This document shows, piece by piece, positions 34,845-43,449 of a stretch of 64,000 nt of DNA. The notes beneath the pieces are model-generated. The model was not told the DNA's origin, made no database searches, and saw only the letters and a list, made by a program, of their open reading frames with translations. Source of the stretch: Hymenobacter sp. BRD128 (GTDB lineage: Bacteria > Bacteroidota > Bacteroidia > Cytophagales > Hymenobacteraceae); the NCBI RefSeq assembly GCF_013256625.1, contig NZ_CP053908.1, positions 1,736,001 to 1,800,000 of the forward strand. The letters run 5' to 3'. Made by a program: the position numbers and the translations under genes. The first letter of the stretch is position 1; each line of letters starts with the position of its first letter.

Positions 34845-35396
34845 TTACTTGGTGGCGTCTTTGGCTGCGTCTGCACCTTTGTTTACGGCATCTTTAGCGG
34901 CATCAGCCCCTTTGTGGGCGGCGTCTTTGGCTTTGTCGGCCACGTCGCTGCCTTTGCCGGCGAGGTCATTGATAATTTTGGTTATTTCGGCTTTGCCTTT
35001 GCCAAGCTTATCTTGCAGCTTGCCTATCAGTTCGTCGCCTTTGCCTTCGGCAAAATTCAGGTCTTCATCGGTGAGCTGCGCGTACTGCTGCTTCAGCTTG
35101 CCTTTGATGTCGTCCCAGTTGCCTTTGATGTTGAGGCTACCGCCAGCACCCAGCACACCCATGTCTTCGAGTTTGTCGCTCAGACCTTTGAATTTGGTTT
35201 CGAGGTCGGCGCTGTACTTATTGAATTGGTCGCCCAGCTGGCCGCCGTACTGCTTGGCTGCGCCTTTCCAGTTTTCGAGGGTAGCCGAGCCTTTATCGGG
35301 GGCCAGCAGGATGCCGGCGATGATGCCAGCGCTAGCGCCAGCGAGGGCGGCGAGGAGAATTTTGCCTGCGTTGTTATCTTCTTCGCGGTACGACAT
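34845..35396 (-). CDS. YtxH-CsbD fusion with LEA-like repeats
   Basis: A 183-residue stress-type protein with three modules. Residues 10-45 are a YtxH membrane segment (ILLAALAGASAGIIAGILLA, then PDKGSATLENWK). Residues about 92-140 match CsbD (IKGNWDDIKGKLKQQYAQLT, DEDLNFAEGKGDELIGKLQ). The last 35 residues are Lys/Ala/Asp 11-mer-like repeats (KGADAAKDAVNKGADAAKD) as in LEA proteins. Each module is linked to stress or desiccation tolerance elsewhere. All three in one chain tethered to the membrane is unusual. Confidence 0.82.
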   Translation of the reverse strand: MSYREEDNNAGKILLAALAGASAGIIAGILLAPDKGSATLENWKGAAKQYGGQLGDQFNKYSADLETKFKGLSDKLEDMGVLGAGGSLNIKGNWDDIKGKLKQQYAQLTDEDLNFAEGKGDELIGKLQDKLGKGKAEITKIINDLAGKGSDVADKAKDAAHKGADAAKDAVNKGADAAKDATK

Positions 35397-35574
35397 GAGA
35401 AGGAAAAGTAAAAAGGTAAGGTGAATTGGCCGGGGCCGGCTCGGTACTGGCCGTCAGCCCGGGTTTTGGCAGCTATACGCGCGGCACGGCGAGGGGTTGG
35501 GTCAGGGCCTTTTTTTCTTGCGCGCAGGCTAGCCGGCGGCCTTTGCCAACCGCTGGCCCGTATAAGGCCTCCTG

Positions 35575-35811
35575 ATGACTCGCTTCTCTGCTATGCTAGG
35601 TTTCGTTTTGGCGGCGGGCAGCGCGTGCCAGCGCCAGCCGCGGGCCATGGCCGACTGCATCGACCCTAGCCGGGTAAATCCCAGCGGCATCTGCACGATG
35701 GAATATGACCCCGTGTGCGGCTGCAACGGCCTCACCTACCCTAATGCCTGCGTAGCGCGCAATGCGGGCCTGCGCACGTTCAGGCCCGGCCCCTGCCCCG
35801 GCCGGCCCTAA
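35575..35811 (+). CDS. Exported Kazal-type protease-inhibitor domain protein
   Basis: A 78-residue protein: short hydrophobic leader (MLGFVLAAGSA, with Cys 18 as a possible but atypical lipid-attachment site) and a single Kazal domain. The motif is clear: C, then YDPVCGCNGLTYPNACVARN, then AGLRTFRPGPC. Kazal domains block serine proteases by inserting a loop into the active site. A role in protection from self or foreign proteases outside the cell is inference. Confidence 0.8.
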   Translation: MTRFSAMLGFVLAAGSACQRQPRAMADCIDPSRVNPSGICTMEYDPVCGCNGLTYPNACVARNAGLRTFRPGPCPGRP

Positions 35812-35840
35812 TTTCGTGGTTCTTCGTTTCAGTATCTCTT

Positions 35841-36212
35841 ATGCCTGCCGAAAAAAACTACTCCCGCAACGCCCAGCCCTTCCGCGTGCCCACTACCGAT
35901 GGCAAGCTTATTGAGGAGCACGTGGGGCTAGCCAGCACCCACACCGCCAAGTACAGCGTGGCCCACATGGTGGCGCCGCCGCAGTGGAGCGAGCCGCACC
36001 AGCGCCCGGAGTTTGACGAAATCACGATTGTGGTGCGCGGGCGCAAGCGCTTCGAGATAGACGACGACGTGGTGGAGCTGCAAGCCGGGGAGTCGCTGCT
36101 GATAAAGGCCGGCGCGCGGGTGCGCTACTCCAATCCATTTGACGCTGAGTGCGAGTATTGGTCAGTGTGCGTGCCTGCCTTTAACCCGGCTACCGTACAC
36201 CGCGAAGAATAG
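35841..36212 (+). CDS. Cupin domain protein
   Basis: A 123-residue single-domain cupin. The metal-binding motif 1 region reads EPHQRPEFDEITIVVRGRKR and motif 2 AGESLLIKAGARVRYSNPF. The second motif lacks the usual His, so metal binding may be altered. Substrate unknown. It is 30 bases after the Kazal gene; TAATTTCG in that gap is a weak -7 match. Confidence 0.8.
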   Translation: MPAEKNYSRNAQPFRVPTTDGKLIEEHVGLASTHTAKYSVAHMVAPPQWSEPHQRPEFDEITIVVRGRKRFEIDDDVVELQAGESLLIKAGARVRYSNPFDAECEYWSVCVPAFNPATVHREE

Positions 36213-36231
36213 TAGTGACTTTGCTTTTCAC

Positions 36232-36648
36232 ATGACTACTTCCATCGTTGCTTCCTATCCATTTCTCAACTTAGTGCTGCACAGCGGCGGGCCGCGCAAC
36301 GTGCTCGAAACCGAGTGGCTAGGCTTTGCCGGCAGCGCTGAATTTCGGGCGGCACTGCTTGAGGCGCTGCGCCAGGCTCGGCTGCACCACGTCACGGGCT
36401 GGGTGGCCGATGACCGCCGCCTCGGCGCCGTGCGCCCCAAAGACCTCGAATGGACCCACAACGAAGTGCTCGTGCCGCTGGGCGAGCTAGGCGTGCTCCG
36501 CTTCGCCCACCTCGAATCGGAAGAAGTGCTCAACCGCATCACCATCGACGGCATGTACCAGCGCAGCGTGCCGGGCCTGCCTTATGAGTTTCGGCACTTC
36601 ACCTCGCTGCCCGAGGCTAGGGCCTGGGCGGTGGGGCTAGTAGATTGA
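36232..36648 (+). CDS. Hypothetical protein, possibly STAS/SpoIIAA-like fold
   Basis: A 138-residue cytosolic protein from ATG 36232. Strand-helix order and the motif TGWVADDRRLGAVRPKDLEW match small STAS-like proteins frequent in Hymenobacter; the protein at 16159-16560 has a comparable plan. Function unknown. TGACTTTG shortly upstream is one mismatch from the -7 consensus. Confidence 0.6.
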   Translation: MTTSIVASYPFLNLVLHSGGPRNVLETEWLGFAGSAEFRAALLEALRQARLHHVTGWVADDRRLGAVRPKDLEWTHNEVLVPLGELGVLRFAHLESEEVLNRITIDGMYQRSVPGLPYEFRHFTSLPEARAWAVGLVD

Positions 36649-36653
36649 GTATT

Positions 36654-36919
36654 ATGGAAGAAGTTTGGGTATTTCATGGCGCAGGTGGCCTGTTTACTAG
36701 CGGCGTTTTTGCTTCGCAAGCTCAGGCTGAAGAGTTTATTACGCGCTATCGCCTGGCTGCCTTACCAAATACCCTGTGGGCATAAGTGCCTAGGACTGGG
36801 CCATCCAACAACATATTTTTAAGCCAACTAAACCGCAGCACTACGAAGCCGGATTCATTCAGCGCTTTACCACCGCTAGCCAGGAGCATTATCATTATGA
36901 CCCTGATGAGATAGGCTAG
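36654..36919 (+). pseudogene. DUF7710-type relic with frameshift and internal stop
   Basis: From ATG 36654 the frame reads MEEVWVFHGAGGLFTSGVF, then QAEEFITRYRLAALP, as in the small DUF7710 family. One missing A in the run 36767-36769 shifts the frame. In the next frame YPVGISA is followed by a TAG at 36791-36793 where the family has Tyr, then DWAIQQHIFKP and FIQRFTTASQEHYHYDPDE. The second lesion, a nonsense codon, argues for a genuine pseudogene. Confidence 0.65.
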
Positions 36920-37004
36920 TTGAACTGCAGTATTTAGTAGGACTCTCGGCCACTCATTTCCCGTTTTCGTTGTTACACCTTCAACGAAATCAATTACCTC
37001 GCTT

Positions 37005-38993
37005 TTGTCGACCGAAACTATTTTCCCCCACGCCGAGCCCTATGCCATTGAGCAGGAATTGCGCCGCGTGCAGGGCCTGCTCAAGCTGGAGCAACAAGAA
37101 GATTTAGAGCAGTTTAAGCTCAAGAATGCTAAAGCCACCGTGCAGGAGCGCCAAAAGCGCGGGCTGACGTGGTACCCCGTCACGATTACCAAAGAAGACG
37201 TGGGCTTTGGCGGTAAGGTGGTGCTGGAGCTGGAGCGTCCGGCTGGGCAAGCCGGCCTGCACCTGTTTCAGGTGGGTAAGAACGCGGCGCTGTTTGGCAA
37301 TGTGCCGGGGCGCTCGGCCACCGACCGGCCCACGCTCAGCGGCGTCATCACCAGCGTGCGCCGCAATAAGCTGACCTTAGCCACCGCCAAGGAAGACCTG
37401 CCCGACTGGGTGCTGGAGGGCGGCAAGCTGGGCATCGACCTCACCTTCGACGAGGTGAGCTACCGCGAGATGGATTACGCGCTGGGCAAGGTGATGGGCG
37501 CCTACGGCGACCGCCTGGCCGACTTGCGCGACATCCTGCTCGGGGCCAAGCCGGCCCGCTTCCGCCCGGAAAAGGCCGACGACCTCTTCTACCCTAGCCC
37601 GCTCAACGAGAGCCAGCTGGCCGCCGTGCGCCACGTGCAGGCCGCCCAAGACGTAGCCATTATTCATGGTCCGCCCGGCACCGGCAAAACGACCACGCTG
37701 GTGCAGGCCATTCTGGAAACCATCCGGCGCGAGCGCCGGGTGCTGGTGTGCGCGCCCTCGAACACGGCCGTGGACCTGCTGACCGAGAAGCTAGCCGAGC
37801 GTGGCGTCAACGTTATCCGAATGGGCAACCCTAGCCGGGTGTCGGACTTGCTTTTAGAGCACACGCTCGATGCGCAGGTGATGGCCCACAAGCGCTACGG
37901 CGAACTGCGCTCGATGCGCCAAACCGCTGAGCAGTACCGCGAAATGGCTGGCAAGCACACCCGGCAGTTTGGCTGGGAAGAGCGTGAGCAGCGCCGCCTG
38001 CTGAAGGAGGAAGCGCGCGCCCTGCACCAAGAGGCCGATGGCCTGGAGCGCTACATCACCGAGGACTTGCTCGACCAGGTGCAGGTAATTACCTGCACGC
38101 TGGTGGGCGCCAGCAACCGCATCATTCGCCACCTCACCTACGAAACGGTGTTTATCGACGAGGCCGCCCAGGCTCTGGAGCCTGGCTGCTGGATTCCCAT
38201 TGCCAAGGCGGGCCGCGTGGTGCTGGCCGGCGACCACCAGCAGCTGCCGCCCACCGTGAAAAGCGACAAAGCGGGCGCATTGCGCGAAACGCTGTTCGAG
38301 AAAGCCATCAAGCGCCAGCCCGAGGCTAGCCGCATGCTAGAGGTGCAGTACCGCATGCACGAGCAGATTATGCAGTTCAGCTCCGAGCAGTTTTACGAGG
38401 GCCGGCTGGTGGCCGCGCCCACCGTGGCCCACGCTGGCCTCGACGCCTACGACATTCGCTTTGCGCCCGACCTGCCGGTCGAATTTCTCGACACGGCCGG
38501 CTTCGGGATGCAGGAAATCACTATCCCCGAAAGCCGCTCTACGGCCAACCCTGAGGAAGCCGACCTGCTGCTGAAGCGGCTAGCCCAGCTACTGGAGCCC
38601 TACGACGCGCCCGACCACGAAAGCGACCCGCTCAGCATCGGCGTCATCGCGCCCTACCGCGCCCAGATTAATTATTTAAAATACGCGGTGGAAGAAAACG
38701 ACGAGCTCAGCGGCCTGCTGCTGCACCGCCAGCTTAGCATCGGCACCGTCGATTCATTTCAGGGCCAGGAGCGCGATATCATCGCTATTAGCCTCACGCG
38801 CAGCAACTCGCACGGTGAAATCGGCTTCCTCTCCGACATTCGCCGCATGAACGTGGGCATGACGCGGGCGCGCAAAAAGCTGCTGCTCATCGGCGACTCG
38901 TCCACGCTGGGGGCACACCCATTCTACAAGGCTTTCCTCGACTACGTGGAGCGCGTGGGCGGCTACCGCACCGCCTGGGAATTGCAGGATTAA
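37005..38993 (+). CDS. SF1 DNA/RNA helicase, SMUBP2/IGHMBP2-like
   Basis: A 662-residue helicase from TTG 37005. Motif I is IHGPPGTGKTTTLVQAIL, motif Ia VCAPSNTAVDLL, motif II FIDEAAQALEP, motif III VLAGDHQQLPPTV, motif IV QYRMHEQIM, motif V TVDSFQGQERDII and motif VI MNVGMTRARKKLLLIGD. The order and the 1B-type helical insertion fit the UPF1-like SMUBP2 branch. No ATG is available near the start and residues STETIFPHAEPYAIEQELRR look like the natural N-terminus. The cellular role in bacteria is not established. Confidence 0.9.
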   Translation: MSTETIFPHAEPYAIEQELRRVQGLLKLEQQEDLEQFKLKNAKATVQERQKRGLTWYPVTITKEDVGFGGKVVLELERPAGQAGLHLFQVGKNAALFGNVPGRSATDRPTLSGVITSVRRNKLTLATAKEDLPDWVLEGGKLGIDLTFDEVSYREMDYALGKVMGAYGDRLADLRDILLGAKPARFRPEKADDLFYPSPLNESQLAAVRHVQAAQDVAIIHGPPGTGKTTTLVQAILETIRRERRVLVCAPSNTAVDLLTEKLAERGVNVIRMGNPSRVSDLLLEHTLDAQVMAHKRYGELRSMRQTAEQYREMAGKHTRQFGWEEREQRRLLKEEARALHQEADGLERYITEDLLDQVQVITCTLVGASNRIIRHLTYETVFIDEAAQALEPGCWIPIAKAGRVVLAGDHQQLPPTVKSDKAGALRETLFEKAIKRQPEASRMLEVQYRMHEQIMQFSSEQFYEGRLVAAPTVAHAGLDAYDIRFAPDLPVEFLDTAGFGMQEITIPESRSTANPEEADLLLKRLAQLLEPYDAPDHESDPLSIGVIAPYRAQINYLKYAVEENDELSGLLLHRQLSIGTVDSFQGQERDIIAISLTRSNSHGEIGFLSDIRRMNVGMTRARKKLLLIGDSSTLGAHPFYKAFLDYVERVGGYRTAWELQD

Positions 38994-39010
38994 CCCGTTT
39001 TCAGCCTTGT

Positions 39011-39055
39011 AAAAAGAACGTCATGCAGACCGCAGGGAAGCATGACGTTCTTTTT
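39011..39055. terminator. Bidirectional palindromic terminator (GTCATGC...GCATGAC family, copy 2)
   Basis: AAAAAGAACGTCATGC (39011-39026) pairs perfectly with GCATGACGTTCTTTTT (39040-39055). It lies between the convergent helicase and GH92 genes and can serve both. Confidence 0.88.
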
Positions 39056-39069
39056 ACGGGTTTCTGCTT

Positions 39070-41349
39070 CTAATACACTTCCTTTGGCCGGTTGGCCGGG
39101 GCCGTGCCGAAGGCGCGGTTGGGCTGCGGGCCCATTGTGAGCTGCAAGGTGCCGCCCGCCACGATGTCGCGGTGCAGCAGGTAGCTATTGGCGTAGGGCT
39201 GGCCGTTGAGCATAGCCGATTGAATATAAATGTTTTGCGGGCTATTATTCACCGCGCTCACCACGAAGGTTTTGCCTTGAGGCAAGCGAATAGTAGCCTT
39301 ATTGACCAGCGGGCTACCCAGCACGTAGGCCCCGCTACTGGGGCTGACGGGATAAAAACCCAGCGCCGACAGGATGTACCAGGCCGACATTTGCCCGCAG
39401 TCTTCGTTGCCGCTGATGCCGTCGGGCTGGTCTTTGTACATCTCGCGTAGCACCTGGCGCACTTTTTCGGCAGTTTTCCATTGCTGGCCGGCGTAGGCGT
39501 AGAGGTAGGTGGTGGCGTGGCTAGGCTCGTTGCCGTGGGCATACATGCCGATGAGGCCCGAGATGTCGGGCGAGGCGCTCGCCCCCAGACTCCCCTTCAC
39601 AATAAAAAGGCTGTCAAGCTTTTGCACAAAAGCCGCGTCGCTGCCGAACAGCTTTATCAGCCCCGGGGCATCGTGCGGCACCAAGAAGGTATACTGCCAG
39701 GCATTGCCTTCAGTATAAGGGTTTTGGCGGTGAATGGACTGAAAGGCATCGAACGGCAGCTGAAACTTGCCATCGGCGGTGAGGCCGCGCATGAAGCGGG
39801 TGTGCGGGTCGAAGTACTGCTGATAATATTTAGCCCGCTTGCTATACTCTTGGTAGTCAGCCTGCTCACCGAGCTTTTTGGCTACCTGCGCGATGCTCCA
39901 GTCGTCGATGGCGTATTCCATCGCCTTGGCCACCGACTCGTTTTCCTTATCGGCCGGGATGAAGCCCAGCGTTTTGAGGTACTGCACGCCCTGGTCGTCG
40001 CGGGTGCTGGCTTGCTTAAGGGCGGCGAGAACCTGGCGGCCATCGAGGCCGGGCGTGCCCTTGAGGTAAGCTTCGGCCAGCACCGGCACGGCGCTGTAGC
40101 CCACCATCGTGTTGGTTTCGTTGCCCATCAGGTGCCAGATGGGCAGCTTGCCCTGCTGCTGGCCGATGGCTAGCATGGCTTGCATCAGGTCGGGCACGCG
40201 CTCGGGCTGGGCTAGGGTAAAGAGCGAATGCTCGGTGCGGTACGTATCCCAGAGCGAGAACGTGGTATAGTTCTGAAACGGGGCCTTCGGGTAGACCTTG
40301 CCGTCGGTGCCGCGGTAGTCGCGGTTGGCGTCGTTGAACAGCGCCGGGGCAAACCAGGCGTGGTAAAGGGCCGTGTAGAACGTGCGCCGCACCGCCGGGT
40401 CGGGGCTTTCGATGGTGATTTTGCCGAGTTCCTGGTTCCACTTGACGGTAGCCGCCTTTTGCACGGCGGCAAAGTCCCAGCCCGGCATTTCAACCTGAAT
40501 ATTGGCCAGCGCATTCTGCGGACTCACCGGCGAAATGCCCACTTTCAACTCGACCGGCCCGGCTAGCTTGGCAAAGGTGAGCACGCCCTTTATAGCCGCG
40601 CCCTGGCCCGCCTTGCCGGCCAAGGATTGGGCCTCGTTGTAGAGGGCAAACGCGGGCACCGGCACCGAAGTCTTGATGGCGAAGAACAGCTGCTGGTGGT
40701 CGGCCCAGCCGTGCGAAAAGCGGTGGCCAATAAACGTTTGTGCATCAACCTGTTCGAGATAGGTATCGGTGGCTTTGTCGTCAATACCTTCCTTGAGGTC
40801 GATGATGACGCGGGCGGGCTTGCCATCTTTTGGAAACGTGTAGCGGTGCATGCCCACCCGCGCGCTGGCCGTGAGCTCGGCCCGGATGCCGTAGTCGTCG
40901 AGGGTCACGGCGTAGTAGCCGGGCCGGGCCACCTCACGCTGATGCGAGTAGCGCGAGAGGTAGCCCTGGTGGGGCACCGGCTGCCGGCCCTTATCGGTGC
41001 GCAGCGGGCCGGTGTAGGGCATAATGAGCACGTCGCCAAGGTCTGAGCCCCCGGTACCGCTGAGGTGAGTGTGCGAAAACCCGATGAGCAGGCTGTCCGA
41101 ATAATGGTAGCCCGAGCACCAGTCCCAGCCCTTAAAAATATTTTGTGGCCCGAGCTGCACCGCCCCAAACGGCACATTAGCCCCCACAAACACGTGTCCA
41201 TGACCGCCCGAGCCGATGAGCGGGTCCACGTAGGAAGTAAGCTGCTGCGCCGGGGCCGGCGCGGCGCCTAACAGCAGCCCTCCGCTTAGCACGCATCTTG
41301 TCAGCCAATTAGTTATCTTATAAGCTCGTGAGGCAGGATGTTGGCGCAT
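39070..41349 (-). CDS. GH92 alpha-mannosidase, exported
   Basis: A 759-residue enzyme with a signal peptide (CVLSGGLLLGAAPAPAQ). GH92 is identified by YVDPLIGSGGHGHVFVGANV near the N-terminus, SHTHLSGTGGSDLGDVLIMP, TFSLWDTYRTEHSLFTLAQP, and GNEDCGQMSAWYILSALGFY in the C-terminal half, which carries catalytic acids in studied members. These calcium-dependent exo-enzymes remove alpha-1,2- (or 1,3-/1,4-) linked mannose. It stands alone, transcribed toward the helicase. Confidence 0.93.
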   Translation of the reverse strand: MRQHPASRAYKITNWLTRCVLSGGLLLGAAPAPAQQLTSYVDPLIGSGGHGHVFVGANVPFGAVQLGPQNIFKGWDWCSGYHYSDSLLIGFSHTHLSGTGGSDLGDVLIMPYTGPLRTDKGRQPVPHQGYLSRYSHQREVARPGYYAVTLDDYGIRAELTASARVGMHRYTFPKDGKPARVIIDLKEGIDDKATDTYLEQVDAQTFIGHRFSHGWADHQQLFFAIKTSVPVPAFALYNEAQSLAGKAGQGAAIKGVLTFAKLAGPVELKVGISPVSPQNALANIQVEMPGWDFAAVQKAATVKWNQELGKITIESPDPAVRRTFYTALYHAWFAPALFNDANRDYRGTDGKVYPKAPFQNYTTFSLWDTYRTEHSLFTLAQPERVPDLMQAMLAIGQQQGKLPIWHLMGNETNTMVGYSAVPVLAEAYLKGTPGLDGRQVLAALKQASTRDDQGVQYLKTLGFIPADKENESVAKAMEYAIDDWSIAQVAKKLGEQADYQEYSKRAKYYQQYFDPHTRFMRGLTADGKFQLPFDAFQSIHRQNPYTEGNAWQYTFLVPHDAPGLIKLFGSDAAFVQKLDSLFIVKGSLGASASPDISGLIGMYAHGNEPSHATTYLYAYAGQQWKTAEKVRQVLREMYKDQPDGISGNEDCGQMSAWYILSALGFYPVSPSSGAYVLGSPLVNKATIRLPQGKTFVVSAVNNSPQNIYIQSAMLNGQPYANSYLLHRDIVAGGTLQLTMGPQPNRAFGTAPANRPKEVY

Positions 41350-41500
41350 AGCAGAGCAAGCGAAAGGAGAAGGATAAAAAATGGCAGCGGCAAATGTGGC
41401 CTACAAAACACGGACTAATCTCTTGCCCGCACAAGTAAGCGGGGCTACCGCCAAAAATGCCGGACTTTTTCCGGGCAGCGCGCCAGCCCATATTTGCCGC

Positions 41501-42277
41501 ATGATGAAGCAAGTCGACCAACCAGCCGGCCCCGCCGCTAGCCCCGCCGCCGCCGCCAGCCCGCCCCGGCGGCTGGAAATTTGCGCGGGCTCCGTGCAGT
41601 CGGCCGTGGCGGCGCAGGCCGGGGGTGCGCACCGCATTGAGTTGTGCCAGAATCTTGAACAGGGGGGCATTACGCCCTCCTACGGCCTTATTAAGCAAGT
41701 GCTTGCGTTGCTTTCTATTCCAGTGGTAGTACTCATTCGGCCCCGGCCGGGGGATTTCTGTTATACTGCGGAGGAGCTGGCTATTATGGCCGATGATATT
41801 GCGCAGTGCCGGGCACTCGGGTGTGCGGGGGTGGCGCTGGGGGCACTCGATGCGGCCGGCCGCGTAGACCTGGCCGGCTGCCGCGCGCTGATGCAAGCTG
41901 CGGGGCCGTTGGCGGTTACCTTTCACCGCGCCTTCGACGCGTGCCCCGACCAGGCGCGGGCGCTCGAAGAAATCATCGGGCTGGGCTGCCAGCGGGTGCT
42001 TACCTCGGGCGGGCAGCCGAGCGCGCCGGCCGGCCAGGCGCAGCTCGCGGCGCTGGGGCAGCAGGCGGCGGGGCGCCTCAGTATCATGCCGGGCGCCGGT
42101 ATCACGCCGGCTACGCTGCCGGGCGTGCTAGCGGCCACGGGCGCCCACGAGTTTCACGCCAGTGCCCGGCGGCTGGTGGCTAGCCCCCCGGCCGCCAAAG
42201 CCACCGAGTTTGACGCGCCGCGCTGGGAAACGGATGCGGCCATCGTGGCAAGGCTGGCGGCTCAACTGATGGGCTGA
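41501..42277 (+). CDS. cutC: CutC family copper homeostasis protein
   Basis: About 258 residues, TIM-barrel fold. The family is seen in RLEICAGSVQSAVAAQAGGA, HRIELCQNLEQGGITPSYGL, PVVVLIRPRPGDFCYT and VTFHRAFDACPD, then RVLTSGG and IMPGAGITP. CutC was named for copper tolerance, but its biochemical role is still uncertain. The Met-Met at 41501/41504 is preferred over the frame start 41381, because CATATTTG, one base off the -7 consensus, ends five bases before it. An Ala/Pro-rich stretch precedes the fold. Confidence 0.88.
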   Translation: MMKQVDQPAGPAASPAAAASPPRRLEICAGSVQSAVAAQAGGAHRIELCQNLEQGGITPSYGLIKQVLALLSIPVVVLIRPRPGDFCYTAEELAIMADDIAQCRALGCAGVALGALDAAGRVDLAGCRALMQAAGPLAVTFHRAFDACPDQARALEEIIGLGCQRVLTSGGQPSAPAGQAQLAALGQQAAGRLSIMPGAGITPATLPGVLAATGAHEFHASARRLVASPPAAKATEFDAPRWETDAAIVARLAAQLMG

Positions 42278-42646
42278 TTATTCAGTTTTCAACGCCTTTA
42301 GCTATTGGGATAGTGGCTGTGTTTTTTTTGCGTCGCGTGCTGAAAATTTCTTATAAATTTTATACAGCGCTTACTGTCAGTGCCTTGCCACTGCACTAAT
42401 GCTTCCTAGGCGGGCACGGTTTTGTCCGCATCTACCGGGCACTTAGGGTAGAGCACCGCTTGCCTAAACCGGCCCATCCGTGGAACAATGACCCAGTGAA
42501 ACGCTGCAAAGACGCACCGCTGCAGCGTTCTACTCCCGGCTTACCCTGGTACTAAATACCTGGCGCGGCCTTTTACTTGCCCGCAGCCGCAGGCCGGCGT
42601 CTTGTTCAAAATCCGCGATGAACCTGCTAAATCCGCGGGGCAGCTG
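42278..42646. other. 369-base intergenic region
   Basis: Between the convergent cutC and oxidase subunit genes. I see a short palindrome AACGCTGC...GCAGCGTT (about 42499-42528) and two AAATCCGCG units (about 42609 and 42630), but no gene. Confidence 0.5.
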
Positions 42647-43216
42647 TTAATACAAAAACAAGAACATCCCGAACAGCGCCACCCACAGCACGTCGATGAA
42701 GTGCCAGTAAGTGAGCAGGGCGCGCAGTTGGCGCAGGTGATAAGGGTTGCGAATGAAGACCAACGTGCGCACACTATCGCGGCTGGCGTGCAGGGTGCGC
42801 AGCAGGTGGACCAGCAAAAAAATCAGCCCGGCCCCCACGTGCGCCACGTGCAGGCCCGAGATAACGTAGACAAACGTGCCGCTGCGCTCGCCCGTGAACA
42901 GCACGCCCTGCTGCACCAGCTCGCGCCAGCCCTGCACCTGCAAGCCGCTGAAGATGCACCCTAGTAGCAGCGTCGCGCCCAGGCAGCGCACCAGCGCGGG
43001 CAGGTCGTCGGCGCGGTAGAGGCGCGGCGCCTGCGCCAGCGTGTACGACGACACCAGCAGCACTACCGTGCTCAGCGAAAAGTAGCGCGGAAACGGATGC
43101 ATTCCGCGCGGCACCGCGCTCTGCGCCCTGGAAGCCACGTACATAGCCACCAGCGTTACAAACAGCATGGTAATACCCAGCAGCGCCAGGTAAAGCAGCA
43201 TCAGCAGCGGCGGCAC
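42647..43216 (-). CDS. Haem-copper oxidase subunit III, N-terminus uncertain
   Basis: At least 189 residues with five transmembrane helices. Typical segments are LLMLLYLALLGITMLFVTLV, VPRGMHPFPRYFSLSTVVLL, GERSGTFVYVISGLHVAHVG and YWHFIDVLWVALFGMFLFLY. Subunit III belongs to the terminal oxidase complex in the inner membrane. GTG 43216 is the only start codon in this frame, yet sensible sequence (SAFSRIERV) continues upstream. TTG 43304 would supply the missing N-terminus if the run at 43291-43295 had one more base. No other oxidase subunit is adjacent. Confidence 0.8.
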   Translation of the reverse strand: MPPLLMLLYLALLGITMLFVTLVAMYVASRAQSAVPRGMHPFPRYFSLSTVVLLVSSYTLAQAPRLYRADDLPALVRCLGATLLLGCIFSGLQVQGWRELVQQGVLFTGERSGTFVYVISGLHVAHVGAGLIFLLVHLLRTLHASRDSVRTLVFIRNPYHLRQLRALLTYWHFIDVLWVALFGMFLFLY

Positions 43217-43390
43217 GCGCTCGATGCGGCTGAACGCCGAGCCACCGGCGGGCCGCCGGCCGGTGCCTAAGGGAGTATTGCGGTCGTCGCGGGGGCTTGC
43301 ACAAAAGCTAAATTACGGCAAAGAGAAACTCATTTGCTTAAGGCAAAAGCAGCGCTTTTTGTTCGGCCGGTAAGTGGGTTGGTCGGCGAT

Positions 43391-43448
43391 TGCTGCGGGT
43401 TACTTGCTGATAGGTGTGCCGAGCAGTATCAGCAAGTAACCCGCAGCA
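43391..43448. repeat. Large perfect hairpin, 22-base arms
   Basis: The arms 43391-43412 and 43427-43448 are exact reverse complements around a 14-base loop. It lies immediately beyond the stop of the gene at 43450-44068 and upstream of the oxidase gene. There is no T-run. Confidence 0.8.
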
Positions 43449-43449
43449 C

